From: Gordonia pseudamarae | GTDB taxonomy: Bacteria; Actinomycetota; Actinomycetes; Mycobacteriales; Mycobacteriaceae | Direction of reading: 5' to 3' | DNA length: 64,000 nucleotides | NCBI RefSeq assembly: GCF_025273675.1 | Contig: NZ_CP045809.1 | Span: forward strand, 186,001 to 250,000 | Shown: positions 1 through 8,603 of the stretch, piece by piece | How positions within the stretch are numbered: the stretch's first letter is position 1 | Layout: every line of letters starts with the position of its first letter | Program-made: the position numbers and the translations under genes | Notes under the pieces: generated by a model | Told to the model about the DNA's origin: nothing | What the model saw: only the letters and a program-made list of their open reading frames with translations | Databases searched by the model: none

Positions 1-277
1 CGGTCTCGGCGAAGCCGAGTACCGTTGCCGTAGCGGATAATTCCGTCCCGATGCGGTCGACGACGAGGTCGGCGAGCCGGTCGGCGGCACCGCGTACCAG
101 CGCCGGGTCGGTGGGGATGTGCTTGCCCAGCACCGTCGACACCAGCAGATGTGCCCGTTTGGGATTGCGGCGCAGGCCCAGACGCACCAGGTCGCCGACC
201 CCTTCACCCTCGAGCCGTACCGCGAATGCCTCGCCCACCCAGGTCCGGCCGGTATCGCGATCGATCCCGGCGCTCAC
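1..277 (-). CDS. Phosphoribosyltransferase-like Ter-operon protein (partial)
   Basis: Translating the minus strand from a GTG at 277 gives an open frame running off the left edge of the window. The visible part is the first 92 residues, with a stretch reading LRRNPKRAHLLVSTVLGKH. I recognise that style of sequence from the PRTase/TRSP-type proteins found beside tellurium-resistance (Ter) genes, where they are thought to make a nucleoside-like metabolite. The GTG overlaps the stop of the upstream CitE-like gene by four bases (GTGA), so the two are translationally coupled. The catalytic region lies partly outside the window, so the family call rests on this N-terminal signature and on the neighbours. 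Confidence 0.65.
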   Translation of the reverse strand, partial: MSAGIDRDTGRTWVGEAFAVRLEGEGVGDLVRLGLRRNPKRAHLLVSTVLGKHIPTDPALVRGAADRLADLVVDRIGTELSATATVLGFAET

Positions 278-1446
278 GCCGGAACCAGCGCCGTCAGGAG
301 GTCGACGAAGGTGATGTTTGGATTGGTCACGCCGAAAACATGCGCCCGGTCGAGCACTGCCTGTGCCCAATGACGGTGCGGTTTCAGTTCATTCATCTTG
401 TTGCGGTATGTCGACGGACGCACGCCGCCAGCCTGCCCGCCGATGATGTCGACGGCGTCGTGGTACTCCTCGTGGGTCACCGCCGAAAGGGCGTGCACAG
501 CCGCGACGTGGGTGGGATGGATGACGGTCTTGCCGTGCATGCCGTTGGCCCGGTCGAGCGCGATCTCGCGTAGCAGCCCGTCGATATCGCGGCTCACCAG
601 ATGCTGGCGGAACAGCACCGCGTCGTGTTCGGCGAACGGGGTCTGCCGCAGCGTCGGCCGGAACAACCGTTCGTGGTCGGCGAAGTACTCCCACACCGGG
701 CCGGTGACCACATGCCCGGTGCCGTCGCACCGGCCGAGATAGTTGATGATGCTCGCGATTGCGTCGGCGGCCACCCGGACGTCGTAGATGGTCAGGTCGC
801 GGTCACGGCGGATGCCGAACATCCCGCACATGTCCGTGGCGCCGATCCGCACGGCCAGCACATGCCGGCGATAGGTGTTGAGGCACTCGGATATCCGCGC
901 GAGTTCGGTGTCCCGGGTCTCGCGGTGCACGATCTCCGGTGACTCCAGCACCGGCATCGCGTAGAGCTTCTTGTCGAGCACCTGCGAGGCCCGCGTCACG
1001 GCGTCGAGCCAGTCGTGGGCGGCGGCCGCGGTGAATTTGGGCAACACGAAGCCCGACAGCGCGGTGCGGCCGGCACCCAGTTCGGCGGCGATCTTCGGGA
1101 TCCGTTCCGGGCTGCGGGTGCGCACGAACAACAGCATCGCCGCGGCCGGTGTACCGGCCAGCTCGTCCAGGGCCGCCACGGCGCAGGCGGCGGCGTGATC
1201 CTCGTCGTGATCGGCGACGGCGTCCTCGAGGTCGATGACCATCGAGGTAAGCCCGCCGGCGAATCGTCTGCCGATCGTGCCCGCCAGATCGTCGCGGTCA
1301 CCGGGGACGTACAGCGTCGCCCCCAGCGCCAGCGCCAGGACGCGCGTGGCATCGTCGTGCCCGACCGGCCGGGGGCGATGCAGGAACAGGTGATCGATCA
1401 CGTCGTCATCGAGATGGCGGAAGTGCCGGAGTCGGGGCGTGCTCAT
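274..1446 (-). CDS. CitE-like HpcH/HpaI aldolase/lyase family protein
   Basis: A 390-residue protein of the TIM-barrel C-C bond lyase (CitE-like) family. It shows the acidic metal-binding stretch IDLEDAV (about residues 71-77), AMPVLESPEI, AVRIGATDMCGMFG, and the family's late HGKTVIHPTHV motif. Related proteins sit in Ter-linked operons together with a phosphoribosyltransferase, an ATP-grasp enzyme and a HAD phosphatase, and are believed to take part in making a small metabolite; the substrate is unknown. I chose the ATG at 1446 because it overlaps the preceding stop (ATGA) and because the family similarity starts there; a longer in-frame extension upstream has no family similarity. It is the middle gene of a minus-strand operon. 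Confidence 0.85.
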   Translation of the reverse strand: MSTPRLRHFRHLDDDVIDHLFLHRPRPVGHDDATRVLALALGATLYVPGDRDDLAGTIGRRFAGGLTSMVIDLEDAVADHDEDHAAACAVAALDELAGTPAAAMLLFVRTRSPERIPKIAAELGAGRTALSGFVLPKFTAAAAHDWLDAVTRASQVLDKKLYAMPVLESPEIVHRETRDTELARISECLNTYRRHVLAVRIGATDMCGMFGIRRDRDLTIYDVRVAADAIASIINYLGRCDGTGHVVTGPVWEYFADHERLFRPTLRQTPFAEHDAVLFRQHLVSRDIDGLLREIALDRANGMHGKTVIHPTHVAAVHALSAVTHEEYHDAVDIIGGQAGGVRPSTYRNKMNELKPHRHWAQAVLDRAHVFGVTNPNITFVDLLTALVPA

Positions 1447-2654
1447 GTCTTGGCGAGTTGTCCTCTCATGCGGTCGATGATCTCGGTGATCCGGGCGTCG
1501 ACCGCGCGCAGCTCGGTCCAGTACGCCCAGTAGTCGGAGTGTATCCGAGTCAGTAGAGTGGTGGCCCGGTCGATACGGTCGCCCTGAGCGTCGAGCACCG
1601 AGCCCCAATCGTCAACCAGTGCGTGATTGACGGCAAACTGTTGGGCGTCGCGCAACCGGAATCTCACCTTGCGTTCGTGTCCTGCGGGATCGGCGCGTAC
1701 ATCGCGCAGGGTGCGCAGCCTGTCGAGCACCTGATCGACCGCCCGTTCGGCGGAGTCGAGATGCTCGCGCGCCCGTCCGGCGTCCTCGATCGCCACGTCA
1801 GGGTCGGTGCGCACGTGCCGGCGGGCCTGCTCGACATCGTCGCGGGCGTCGGTGAGATGGCGGTCCACCTCACGCCGGTTGTCGCGTAGATCGGCCGAGC
1901 AGGCACTGCTGAACTCGCGTAGCAACCCCGACAGCGCATCGGGCAGGGCACCCGCCCGGTTGCCGATCGCCGACATCCGGGTTTCCACCGACCGAATGAC
2001 CCGGTCGGCCTGCTCGGGCAGCGTCACCGCCTCGGTGACCGCCGCCCGCAGCCGGTGCGCGTTCGCCGACAGGGCCGCGGCCGCACGCCGCCGCTCGGGA
2101 AGAGTGGCGGCCACCTCGAGCCGTGACAGACCCTCACGCACCGTGCGCGCGGCCGACTCGACCGAACGGAGCCGGCGGATCCCGTCAGGTGCCCGCTCGA
2201 GTTGGGCAAGACTCTCGTGGGCGGCCACCCTCGCCCGATGAGTCTCCTGGTGGGCGAGGCTGCCGGCCCCGGAGGCCGCGGTCAGTTCGTCGTGGTGGTG
2301 CTGGGCGAAGCCACTCATATCGGTCGAGAGGGCGTCGATCGCGGTGGTGCAGGCGGCGATCTCGGCCGCTGTCGGTGGCGGGGTCCGGTCGCGCGCCCCG
2401 GGGTCGGGCGTCGCGGTGAGTCGCAGGTACTCGGTGACGATCTGCAGTTGCCGGTCACGCAGCGACTGCCAGTCGCGGGTCGTCCGCGTGTTCGGGTCGA
2501 GTTGGCGGGCCAGCCCGACGGCGATATCGATCTGTGAGAGTTGGCGCTCGGAGTCGAGGAACTTGTCGGTCAGCGCGTCGAGCTGTTCGCGGGTGCGCGA
2601 CTCCTGCGCGCGCGTTCGGCCCCCGAACATGCGTCTGACGAAGTTCCCGGCCAC
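1443..2654 (-). CDS. Hypothetical coiled-coil protein of the Ter locus
   Basis: A 403-residue, charged, almost entirely helical protein that starts at a GTG (2654). It is rich in heptad-like Arg/Glu/Leu/Ala runs (for example residues about 20-60 and 150-330), has no transmembrane segment or signal peptide, and shows no catalytic motif I recognise. The N-terminal MAGNFVRRMFGG is basic and amphipathic and could touch membranes. It is the first gene of the minus-strand operon with the CitE-like and phosphoribosyltransferase-like genes, and it is divergent from the AIM24 row 136 bp away. The layout resembles PspA-like or TelA-like helical scaffold proteins, but I cannot assign it to either. Confidence 0.7.
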   Translation of the reverse strand: MAGNFVRRMFGGRTRAQESRTREQLDALTDKFLDSERQLSQIDIAVGLARQLDPNTRTTRDWQSLRDRQLQIVTEYLRLTATPDPGARDRTPPPTAAEIAACTTAIDALSTDMSGFAQHHHDELTAASGAGSLAHQETHRARVAAHESLAQLERAPDGIRRLRSVESAARTVREGLSRLEVAATLPERRRAAAALSANAHRLRAAVTEAVTLPEQADRVIRSVETRMSAIGNRAGALPDALSGLLREFSSACSADLRDNRREVDRHLTDARDDVEQARRHVRTDPDVAIEDAGRAREHLDSAERAVDQVLDRLRTLRDVRADPAGHERKVRFRLRDAQQFAVNHALVDDWGSVLDAQGDRIDRATTLLTRIHSDYWAYWTELRAVDARITEIIDRMRGQLAKT

Positions 2655-2790
2655 GGCACGATGCTATCCAATGCCCGGTGCCCGCCCGGAGTGCCACGTG
2701 CGGGCGCCGTCGATCGGACAGTCGACGCGACCTGCGGGTATCGGTCCCGCACTGTCCTCAGACGCCTGTGGGTATGTCACTATCGGGATT
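2655..2790. promoter_or_regulatory. Divergent intergenic region between the two Ter-locus operons
   Basis: These 136 bases separate the start of the minus-strand operon (2654) from the first AIM24 gene (2791) and must hold promoters for both directions. A loose -10-like TATGTC sits at 2773-2778, about 12 bases before the GTG at 2791, which would give a very short or absent leader. I could not find a convincing operator palindrome, and the minus-strand promoter is not obvious by eye. Confidence 0.35.
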
Positions 2791-3411
2791 GTGCAACTGG
2801 TACAACGATCCAAACGGGTACTCGAAGCGCATCTGGCGGGTACGTCGGTGCGTGCGCTGAGTGGCTCGATGGTGGCCTACGAAGGTCAGGTCACATTCAA
2901 ATCGGCGGGTTTCGGCGGCGGCGCGGGCGTGGTGGCCGGCCTCAAACAGAAGGCGACCGGCGAATCGCTGTCGCTGATGGAATGCACCGGGCAGGGCGTG
3001 GTGTACTTCGCGCACGACGCCGCGGAGGTGTCGATCCTCGACCTGAACGGGGAAGCACTGCAGGTGGAGTCCGAGCAGTTGATGCTGCTCGCCGGAAACC
3101 TGTCCACCAATGTCACTTTCGCCGGTGTTCGCGGTGCGAGCAGCGGCCAGGGCCTGTTCACCACCACCGTGAGCGGGCACGGGCAGGTGGCGCTGCTCTC
3201 GCGTGGCGGTCCGCTCATCCACCTGGAGGTGAGTCCCCAGTACCCGCTCGTCGTCGATCCGGACGCGTTCGTGTGCGCCCGGGGCCAGCTCACGCAGTCC
3301 TTCGACACCGACGTGTCGTGGCGCACGATGGTCGGGCAGGGCAGCGGGGAGGCGTTCTCGCTGCGCTGGGCCGGTACCGGCGTCGTATCCATCCAGCCGG
3401 CCGAACGATAG
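2791..3411 (+). CDS. AIM24-family protein 1
   Basis: A 206-residue beta-rich protein of the AIM24 (TIGR00266-like) family. Visible family traits are SGSMVAYEGQVTF near the N-terminus, GESLSLMECTGQGVVYFA in the middle and a closing GEAFSLRWAGTGVVSIQ. These proteins form trimeric beta barrels; the bacterial role is not settled, but they recur beside Ter and vWA genes. The reading frame stays open upstream, but the first plausible start is the GTG at 2791, giving MQLVQRSKRVLE. It is followed 11 bases later by a second AIM24 gene with a strong GGAGG ribosome site on the stop codon, so the row is one operon. Confidence 0.8.
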   Translation: MQLVQRSKRVLEAHLAGTSVRALSGSMVAYEGQVTFKSAGFGGGAGVVAGLKQKATGESLSLMECTGQGVVYFAHDAAEVSILDLNGEALQVESEQLMLLAGNLSTNVTFAGVRGASSGQGLFTTTVSGHGQVALLSRGGPLIHLEVSPQYPLVVDPDAFVCARGQLTQSFDTDVSWRTMVGQGSGEAFSLRWAGTGVVSIQPAER

Positions 3412-3422
3412 GAGGGCGAGTG

Positions 3423-4142
3423 ATGTTCACAGCGGTCAACAGCAAGGTCGTCTCCGTCAACCTGGCGCATTCCGGGCCGGTCGTCGCGCGGCGCGGCGCG
3501 ATGCTCTTCTACACCGGCCAGGTGCACTTCCAGCCCCACCAGGTGCCCGGCATGGGTGGCGGCGCAGGAGGTTTTGGGGGCGGTGGCGGATTCGGCGGCA
3601 TGGCCGGGCGCATGCTCTCCGGCGAACACGAGGCGACGATGATCGCGCAGGGCAGCGGCGTGGTGCACTACGGATTCCGCGGCATCGAGGCGCTGGTGGT
3701 GGATCTGGGTTCGGTGGGCGGGCAGATGCGCGTGGAGGCGTCCCGGCTGCTCGCCTACACCGCGGGCGTTCAGGCGTCGGTGGTGTCGGTGGCCTCCGGG
3801 GCGGGCGGCCAGCCGGGCGGCGGTGGCGGCGGCCTGTTCGGCGCGCTGCGTAACGCGGCGTCGGGTGCGATGACCGGTCAGGGCATGTTCACCACCCAGT
3901 TGATGGGTGCGGGCAGCGCCGTCCTCCTCGGGCACGGGGGCATCTTTGAGTTGCCGGTGAATCCGAACCGGCCGGTGTTCGTCGATCCGCAGGCATTCGT
4001 CGCCTCCGCCGGTCAGGTCAGCTCGACGCTCAAATCGGCGATGAGCTGGCGCAATGTGGGCCGTGGCGGCGGCGAGTCCATGCAGCTCGAATGCACCGGA
4101 CAGGGCGTGGTGTACGTGCAGGCATCAGAACAGAAGCTGTGA
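3423..4142 (+). CDS. AIM24-family protein 2 with glycine-rich insert
   Basis: A 239-residue AIM24-family paralogue. Core strands are LAHSGPVVARRGAMLFYTG, EATMIAQGSGVVHYG and ESMQLECTGQGVVYVQ. Two glycine-rich, low-complexity loops interrupt the fold at about residues 42-58 and 123-132, which the other two paralogues lack. The ATG at 3423 is chosen over the GTG at 3420 because the GGAGG at 3411-3415 then sits seven bases away. Its stop overlaps a possible GTG of the next gene (GTGA at 4139), consistent with co-translation. The three AIM24 copies are divergent from one another and may form a hetero-oligomer; that is inference. Confidence 0.82.
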   Translation: MFTAVNSKVVSVNLAHSGPVVARRGAMLFYTGQVHFQPHQVPGMGGGAGGFGGGGGFGGMAGRMLSGEHEATMIAQGSGVVHYGFRGIEALVVDLGSVGGQMRVEASRLLAYTAGVQASVVSVASGAGGQPGGGGGGLFGALRNAASGAMTGQGMFTTQLMGAGSAVLLGHGGIFELPVNPNRPVFVDPQAFVASAGQVSSTLKSAMSWRNVGRGGGESMQLECTGQGVVYVQASEQKL

Positions 4143-4156
4143 GTGGAGAATCGACT

Positions 4157-4918
4157 GTGAGCGTTTACAACACGGTGTGGAATCCGCACACCCTGCCCGC
4201 CGACGACAACATCGAGGGCAACCAGTACGCCTTCTCCATCGACCTGAACCAGCCGTGGTTCATGTCCAAGGGGGCGATGATCGCCTACTACGGGCAGATG
4301 CGGTTCACTTCGCTGCAGCACGGACTGCAAGGGCATCTCTTGCAGATGGTGGCGGAAAAGTTTTCCGCTCCTTTGCATTTGGTGGATTTCATCGTCGCCG
4401 AAGGTCAGGGCAAACTGGTCATCGGCGACCGCGGCTACGACATCAACGCCTACGATCTCGACGACGGCAATCTCACGATCCGGGCCGCCAACCTGCTGGC
4501 GTTCCAGCCGACGCTGTCGCTCAATCAGTCGATCGTGCCGGGCTTTGTCACCCTGATCGGCACCGGCAAATTCCTGGCCTCCTCCAACGGTCCGGTGATG
4601 TTTGTCGAGCCGCCGGTCCGCGTCGATCCGGAAGCTCTTGTGGGCTGGGCCGATTGTCCGTCGCCGAGCCATCACTACGACGAGGCGTGGGTCAACGACT
4701 TCATCGCCGCCGCCGGCCGGCGGATGGGGGTGAACTCGGGCGAGGAACGGCAGTTCGACTTCACCGGCGCCGGGACCGTTCTGGTGCAGTCGAGCGAGAA
4801 GGTCATCAACGACAGCTCGATCATCCGCTCGATCCAGGGGCAGCTGCCGGGATTGTCGGTTCCGGGGCTGCAACAGATCAACGCGCAGATCAGTCAGCAA
4901 CTCGGCCAGCACCAGTAG
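4157..4918 (+). CDS. AIM24-family protein 3
   Basis: A 253-residue AIM24-family protein with MSKGAMIAYYGQMRF, EGQGKLVIGDRGYDINAYDL and a terminal FTGAGTVLVQSSEKV. It carries an extra C-terminal tail of about 35 residues rich in Gln (ending QISQQLGQHQ) that the other two copies lack. GTG at 4157 is preferred because TGGAGA lies at 4144-4149; an in-frame GTG at 4139 that overlaps the previous stop is the alternative. It is the last of the three AIM24 genes; a 104-bp gap with a short tandem repeat follows. Confidence 0.8.
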   Translation: MSVYNTVWNPHTLPADDNIEGNQYAFSIDLNQPWFMSKGAMIAYYGQMRFTSLQHGLQGHLLQMVAEKFSAPLHLVDFIVAEGQGKLVIGDRGYDINAYDLDDGNLTIRAANLLAFQPTLSLNQSIVPGFVTLIGTGKFLASSNGPVMFVEPPVRVDPEALVGWADCPSPSHHYDEAWVNDFIAAAGRRMGVNSGEERQFDFTGAGTVLVQSSEKVINDSSIIRSIQGQLPGLSVPGLQQINAQISQQLGQHQ

Positions 4919-4932
4919 CGCAGGGCGTCCCG

Positions 4933-4974
4933 TGGGACGTTGACCTCTGGGACGTTGACCTCTGGGACGTTGAC
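4933..4974 (+). repeat. 15-bp tandem repeat, 2.8 copies
   Basis: The unit TGGGACGTTGACCTC occurs twice in full (4933-4947, 4948-4962) and once as 12 bases (4963-4974). It lies between the third AIM24 gene and the small membrane protein, and nothing in it resembles a gene. Identical copies imply recent slippage. Confidence 0.9.
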
Positions 4975-5022
4975 TATCGAAGGGCTCAAATCCGGCGTCG
5001 GCAACGCCACCGTGTCGGTCCG

Positions 5023-5592
5023 ATGTGGAACGATGCGAAGGTGTCTTCCGGTAATCCCTTTGGGCCTGGCCCCAGCAGCGGCGGCCCCGCGAGCAACGAC
5101 GGCCGCGCGCGGTCGCCGTTCGGTCCGCCCGGTGGCGGCCCGGTCGGTCCGCCACCCGGCCCCTTCGGCCCCGGGCCGTTCACGCCCGCGGGCGGGCAGT
5201 CGCCGTTCGGCCCCGGGTCTCCGGGTTCTGGGTTTCCGGGTTCCGGGACGTCACCGGCCCCCGGTCCGGTGGGTGCGCCGACTACCGATCTGACCCCGGT
5301 CGGGCCGCCGGCCGCGCTGCTGGCGGTGGCCGGAACGCTGGCCGCCGCCGGGACCGTCGTGGGCGTGCTGTTCTGGGATCACTGGCAGGCCCTGATCGGC
5401 TGGCTGCTGGCCGGTCCCGTCGCGATAGGCGTGGTGGCCCTGTTCTCCTCGCGCGATACCCTGCGCCGTACGTCGGCGGTGTACCTGCGTCCCGGCTGGA
5501 TCATGGCTGCCTATGCGGCGGTGATGGTGCTGGTCGCGGCCGGTGTGATCGTCGGTGCCTGCGGTTTCGCCATCTGGGTGGGACGCCGGTGA
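5023..5592 (+). CDS. Proline/glycine-rich small membrane protein
   Basis: A 189-residue protein. The first 90 or so residues are a low-complexity Pro/Gly/Phe-rich cytoplasmic tail with repeated FGP-type units. After that come three hydrophobic helices (ALLAVAGTLAAAGTVVGVLF, LIGWLLAGPVAIGVVALF, and a final helix spanning IMAAYAAVMVLVAAGVIVGA). The frame is open far upstream but only as a shadow of the AIM24 gene; the ATG at 5023 lies after that gene ends. The stop overlaps the GTG of the exported vWA gene (GTGA). The disordered N-terminus echoes the C-terminal tail of the vWA protein, suggesting that the two pair at the membrane; this is inference. Confidence 0.75.
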   Translation: MWNDAKVSSGNPFGPGPSSGGPASNDGRARSPFGPPGGGPVGPPPGPFGPGPFTPAGGQSPFGPGSPGSGFPGSGTSPAPGPVGAPTTDLTPVGPPAALLAVAGTLAAAGTVVGVLFWDHWQALIGWLLAGPVAIGVVALFSSRDTLRRTSAVYLRPGWIMAAYAAVMVLVAAGVIVGACGFAIWVGRR

Positions 5593-8540
5593 ACAGGCAT
5601 GGGATCCGGCTCCGCCGGTCGACGGGCGAACGTGCGCGTGCCCGCAGCTCAACCAGTGTGACGGGGCGGTTCGGGGTCGCCGTCGCGACGATCCTGGCCA
5701 CATTCCTGGTCGTGCTCACCGGGGCACCCGCCGCGTTCGCCGCACCCGACCCCGGGCAGTCCGGGGTCGACAGGTTCGGCGCATGCGTGGCCGGCGGCGA
5801 AACCGGCCGTGTGCTGCTGCTGGTCGACGAGTCGCGCAGCCTCGCCTCGACCGACCCCGACGCCGCGCGCGTCACGGCCGCCCGATTCCTCACCGAACAG
5901 CTCAGCACCTACGCCGACGACACCGGGGCGTCCCTCGACGTGGCGATCGCCGGGTTCTCCGATACCTACACCGAGCGCAAGGGCTGGACCAGGCTGTCGA
6001 AGGATTCGCTCGGTTCGCTCACCTCGGCCCTGGACGGCTTTGCCGACCGGACCGGCGGCACCGACACCGACTATTGGCTGGCGCTCGACGGCGCACGCAC
6101 GACGATGCAGTCCGGTGACGCACCGCCGTGCCGGATGATCGCCTGGTTCACCGACGGCGAACTCGACTTCACCATCCGGTCGAACGCCGACAAACCGTAC
6201 GCGCCGGGCGTGTCCCTCAACACGGAGCAGGACCGCGCGACGATGGTGGAGGCGGCCAGGACCAGCCTGTGCCGTCCCGGTGGACTCGTCGACCAGGTGC
6301 GTTCGTCCGACATCATCACCGTCGCGATCGGCCTGGCGGGCAAGGACGTCGATGAGGCCGATTTCGATCTGCTCAAGTCCATCGCGACCGGCGAAAAGAC
6401 CTCCACCGGTGCCTGCGGCGACGTGCTCAGCCCGGTGCCCGGCGACTTCTACCTCGCCGACAACATCGACGAACTGCTGTTCGCGTTCGACAAACTCAGC
6501 ACGCCGGGGCAGCCGCCGCTGACCGATGAGGCCGGCGCGTGTGCGGTCAAGGTGTGCGACTCGGGCAAACATCGATTTGTGCTCGACTCGTCGGTCGGCA
6601 GTGTCAACATCCTGGCCAGCGCCGACCGCACCGGTCTGACCCCGGTGCTCGTGTCGCCGGACGGCACCGAAACGCGGATGGCCGCGGGCAGATCCGGTGA
6701 TGTCACGGTGGGTGGAGTCGACGAAAACCCGACGGCCGGCACCGAGGGCGGTGATGTCACGGTGGGCGGAGTCGACGAAAACCCGACGGCCGGCACCGAG
6801 GGCGGTGATGTCACGGTGGGCGGAGTGAAGGTCGGCTACAGCTTCCCCGGCGACAAGGCCGTCGCGATCCGCATGACCAACCCGCGGGCCGACCAGTGGC
6901 GGGGTGCATGGGCCTTGGTGTTCATCGCCCCGGACACCGAGTCCGCCGCCAGGACCAGATCGCAGATTCATATCCGCGGCGATCTCGCACCCACCTGGCT
7001 CGGCCCGAAGAACACCGCCCTGCGCTCCGGTGACACGGTCGAGATGACCTTCGGCCTGCGCAACGGCACGGGCGAGCAGATCGAGCCCGCGGATATCCCC
7101 GGCACCGCGAGGCTGACCACCGAACTCGTTCCCGCCGAGGCACACCGGCAGGACGGGAGCGATTCGGTGACGATCGCGCGGGAGGTGCCCAAACGCGAGA
7201 TCGCCGATGCCCAGCGGCTCGACCTGGGCTCGGTGGCCCCCGGCCGCGCCACGCTGCGGATGACCCTCGCGGTCACCACCGCTTCGGCCCGCGACCACGA
7301 CGGCACCCTCGTGCCGGGCACCGCGCTGTCACCGTCGACGGTGGAGCTGCCGGTCACGATCGACCCGCCGGTCGGGTATCCGAAGGTCGGCGGCACGGTC
7401 GATTTCGGCACCTTCGAGGGAAACGGCACCGCGACCGCCACCCTCACGGTGACCGGTCCGGGTTGCGTCTGGCTCGACAAGAGCACGGTCATCGCGGCCC
7501 CCGACGGCACCGATGGCCTCGCCGTCACCTCCGATGCCCGCGCGCAGGACACGTGCGTCACGGTCGCCGACGGCGCCGAGGGCGGGATCACCCTGCGGCT
7601 GGCGGTGCCCACCGCCGTCAACGGCGATGTCAACGGCACTCTGCGGCTGCTGCTCGGACCCGACCGGGCCGGTGCCGAACCGATCGCCACCGAGGTGCCG
7701 TTCACCGCCGCATTGCAGAAGCCGCTCAACACCACCAGTTTCGCGATCGCGCTGATCGTCGGGCTGATCCTCGGCCCGCTCATCCCGCTGCTCGTGCTGT
7801 ACCTGGCCAAATGGCTGACCGCGCGGATTCCGGGGCGGGCGTTGCGGGCCGAACAGATCCAGGTCCGCCTCGACGGGTCCGCGGTCACCCGTGGCGGCGC
7901 CCCGTTCGCCGTCCGCGACGACGAGTTCGTGCGGCTCGTGCCGGGTATCGTGTCGTCCACCCGTAAACTCGATCTCGGCGGGATCACGTTGCGGGCCCGG
8001 ATCGGCCGGTCCCCGTTCGGTACCGGATATGTGGTGGCGAGTGCGCCGGGCATGGCCGGGGCCGCCGGCCGATCCGGTGACCGGACCGGCCCCACCCCCG
8101 ACGCGCGGCTGCCGCTGGCCGTGCACAACACCTGGTTTGTGTTGCACGACCCGCGCGGTCCTGAACAGGAGGCCACCGTGGTCCTGCTGGTCGGCGGCGA
8201 CGCGGGCCGCGAGGTGATCGACCGGCTCGTCGCCGACGTCACCGAATACCTGCCGCGGGTGTTGCCGCAGCTGCGCGCCGACGCGCTGCGCAATGTTCCC
8301 GAGGATCAGCGTCCGGCACCGCAGTCGGGGCCCGGAAATCCCTTCGGGGGCGGCGGATCCGGTGGCGGCGCGCCCGCGAACCCGTTCGGGCCACCTCCCG
8401 GTGGTCCGGGTTATGGGGGTCCCGGTTATGGGGGTCCGGGTTATGGGGGACGGGGTTATGGGGGACGGGGACATCCCGGGAACCCGCCGGCTCCCGGCAC
8501 TCCACCCGGACCCACGGGCAGACCGAATCCGTTCGGGTGA
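5589..8540 (+). CDS. Exported, membrane-anchored vWA-domain protein
   Basis: A 983-residue type I membrane protein. A basic N-terminus and hydrophobic signal end at AFAAPD (about residue 54). The vWA domain follows, with metal-site motif LLLVDESRSLAS (about residues 75-86) and the later DGE segment. The middle has beta-rich domains and an identical 18-residue tandem repeat. One transmembrane helix (FAIALIVGLILGPLIPLLVL, about residues 718-737) leads to a cytoplasmic part that ends in a Gly/Tyr/Pro tail with GYGG repeats. vWA domains with Asp-x-Ser-x-Ser sites bind partner proteins through a metal ion. The GTG start overlaps the previous stop. The protein probably links an extracellular signal to the cytoplasmic tubulin/GTPase components encoded next. 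Confidence 0.82.
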   Translation: MNRHGIRLRRSTGERARARSSTSVTGRFGVAVATILATFLVVLTGAPAAFAAPDPGQSGVDRFGACVAGGETGRVLLLVDESRSLASTDPDAARVTAARFLTEQLSTYADDTGASLDVAIAGFSDTYTERKGWTRLSKDSLGSLTSALDGFADRTGGTDTDYWLALDGARTTMQSGDAPPCRMIAWFTDGELDFTIRSNADKPYAPGVSLNTEQDRATMVEAARTSLCRPGGLVDQVRSSDIITVAIGLAGKDVDEADFDLLKSIATGEKTSTGACGDVLSPVPGDFYLADNIDELLFAFDKLSTPGQPPLTDEAGACAVKVCDSGKHRFVLDSSVGSVNILASADRTGLTPVLVSPDGTETRMAAGRSGDVTVGGVDENPTAGTEGGDVTVGGVDENPTAGTEGGDVTVGGVKVGYSFPGDKAVAIRMTNPRADQWRGAWALVFIAPDTESAARTRSQIHIRGDLAPTWLGPKNTALRSGDTVEMTFGLRNGTGEQIEPADIPGTARLTTELVPAEAHRQDGSDSVTIAREVPKREIADAQRLDLGSVAPGRATLRMTLAVTTASARDHDGTLVPGTALSPSTVELPVTIDPPVGYPKVGGTVDFGTFEGNGTATATLTVTGPGCVWLDKSTVIAAPDGTDGLAVTSDARAQDTCVTVADGAEGGITLRLAVPTAVNGDVNGTLRLLLGPDRAGAEPIATEVPFTAALQKPLNTTSFAIALIVGLILGPLIPLLVLYLAKWLTARIPGRALRAEQIQVRLDGSAVTRGGAPFAVRDDEFVRLVPGIVSSTRKLDLGGITLRARIGRSPFGTGYVVASAPGMAGAAGRSGDRTGPTPDARLPLAVHNTWFVLHDPRGPEQEATVVLLVGGDAGREVIDRLVADVTEYLPRVLPQLRADALRNVPEDQRPAPQSGPGNPFGGGGSGGGAPANPFGPPPGGPGYGGPGYGGPGYGGRGYGGRGHPGNPPAPGTPPGPTGRPNPFG
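6696..6826 (+). repeat. 54-bp in-frame tandem repeat inside the vWA gene
   Basis: Two 54-base units (6696-6749 and 6750-6803) plus a 23-base partial third unit encode GDVTVGGVDENPTAGTEG twice and then GDVTVGG. The units are nearly identical at the base level, so this is a recent in-frame expansion that lengthens a linker without breaking the frame. Confidence 0.9.
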
Positions 8541-8603
8541 TGACTCTTTCACGTACGCATAACCAGGTGACCGGACCGGCCACCGCGAAGGGTTGAGGGA
8601 CAT

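Noticed and set aside
4933..4974. Possible CRISPR repeats (here and at 24902 and 35788)
   Set aside because: Units are 15-17 bp and directly adjacent with no spacers, and no cas genes are nearby. They are plain tandem repeats.
5649..7298. A 549-residue open frame on the minus strand opposite the exported vWA gene
   Set aside because: It is the GC-rich antisense shadow of a gene with a clear signal peptide, vWA motif and start coupling. The same holds for long antisense frames at 10383-11933, 14748-16412, 20862-22472 and 26335-27831.
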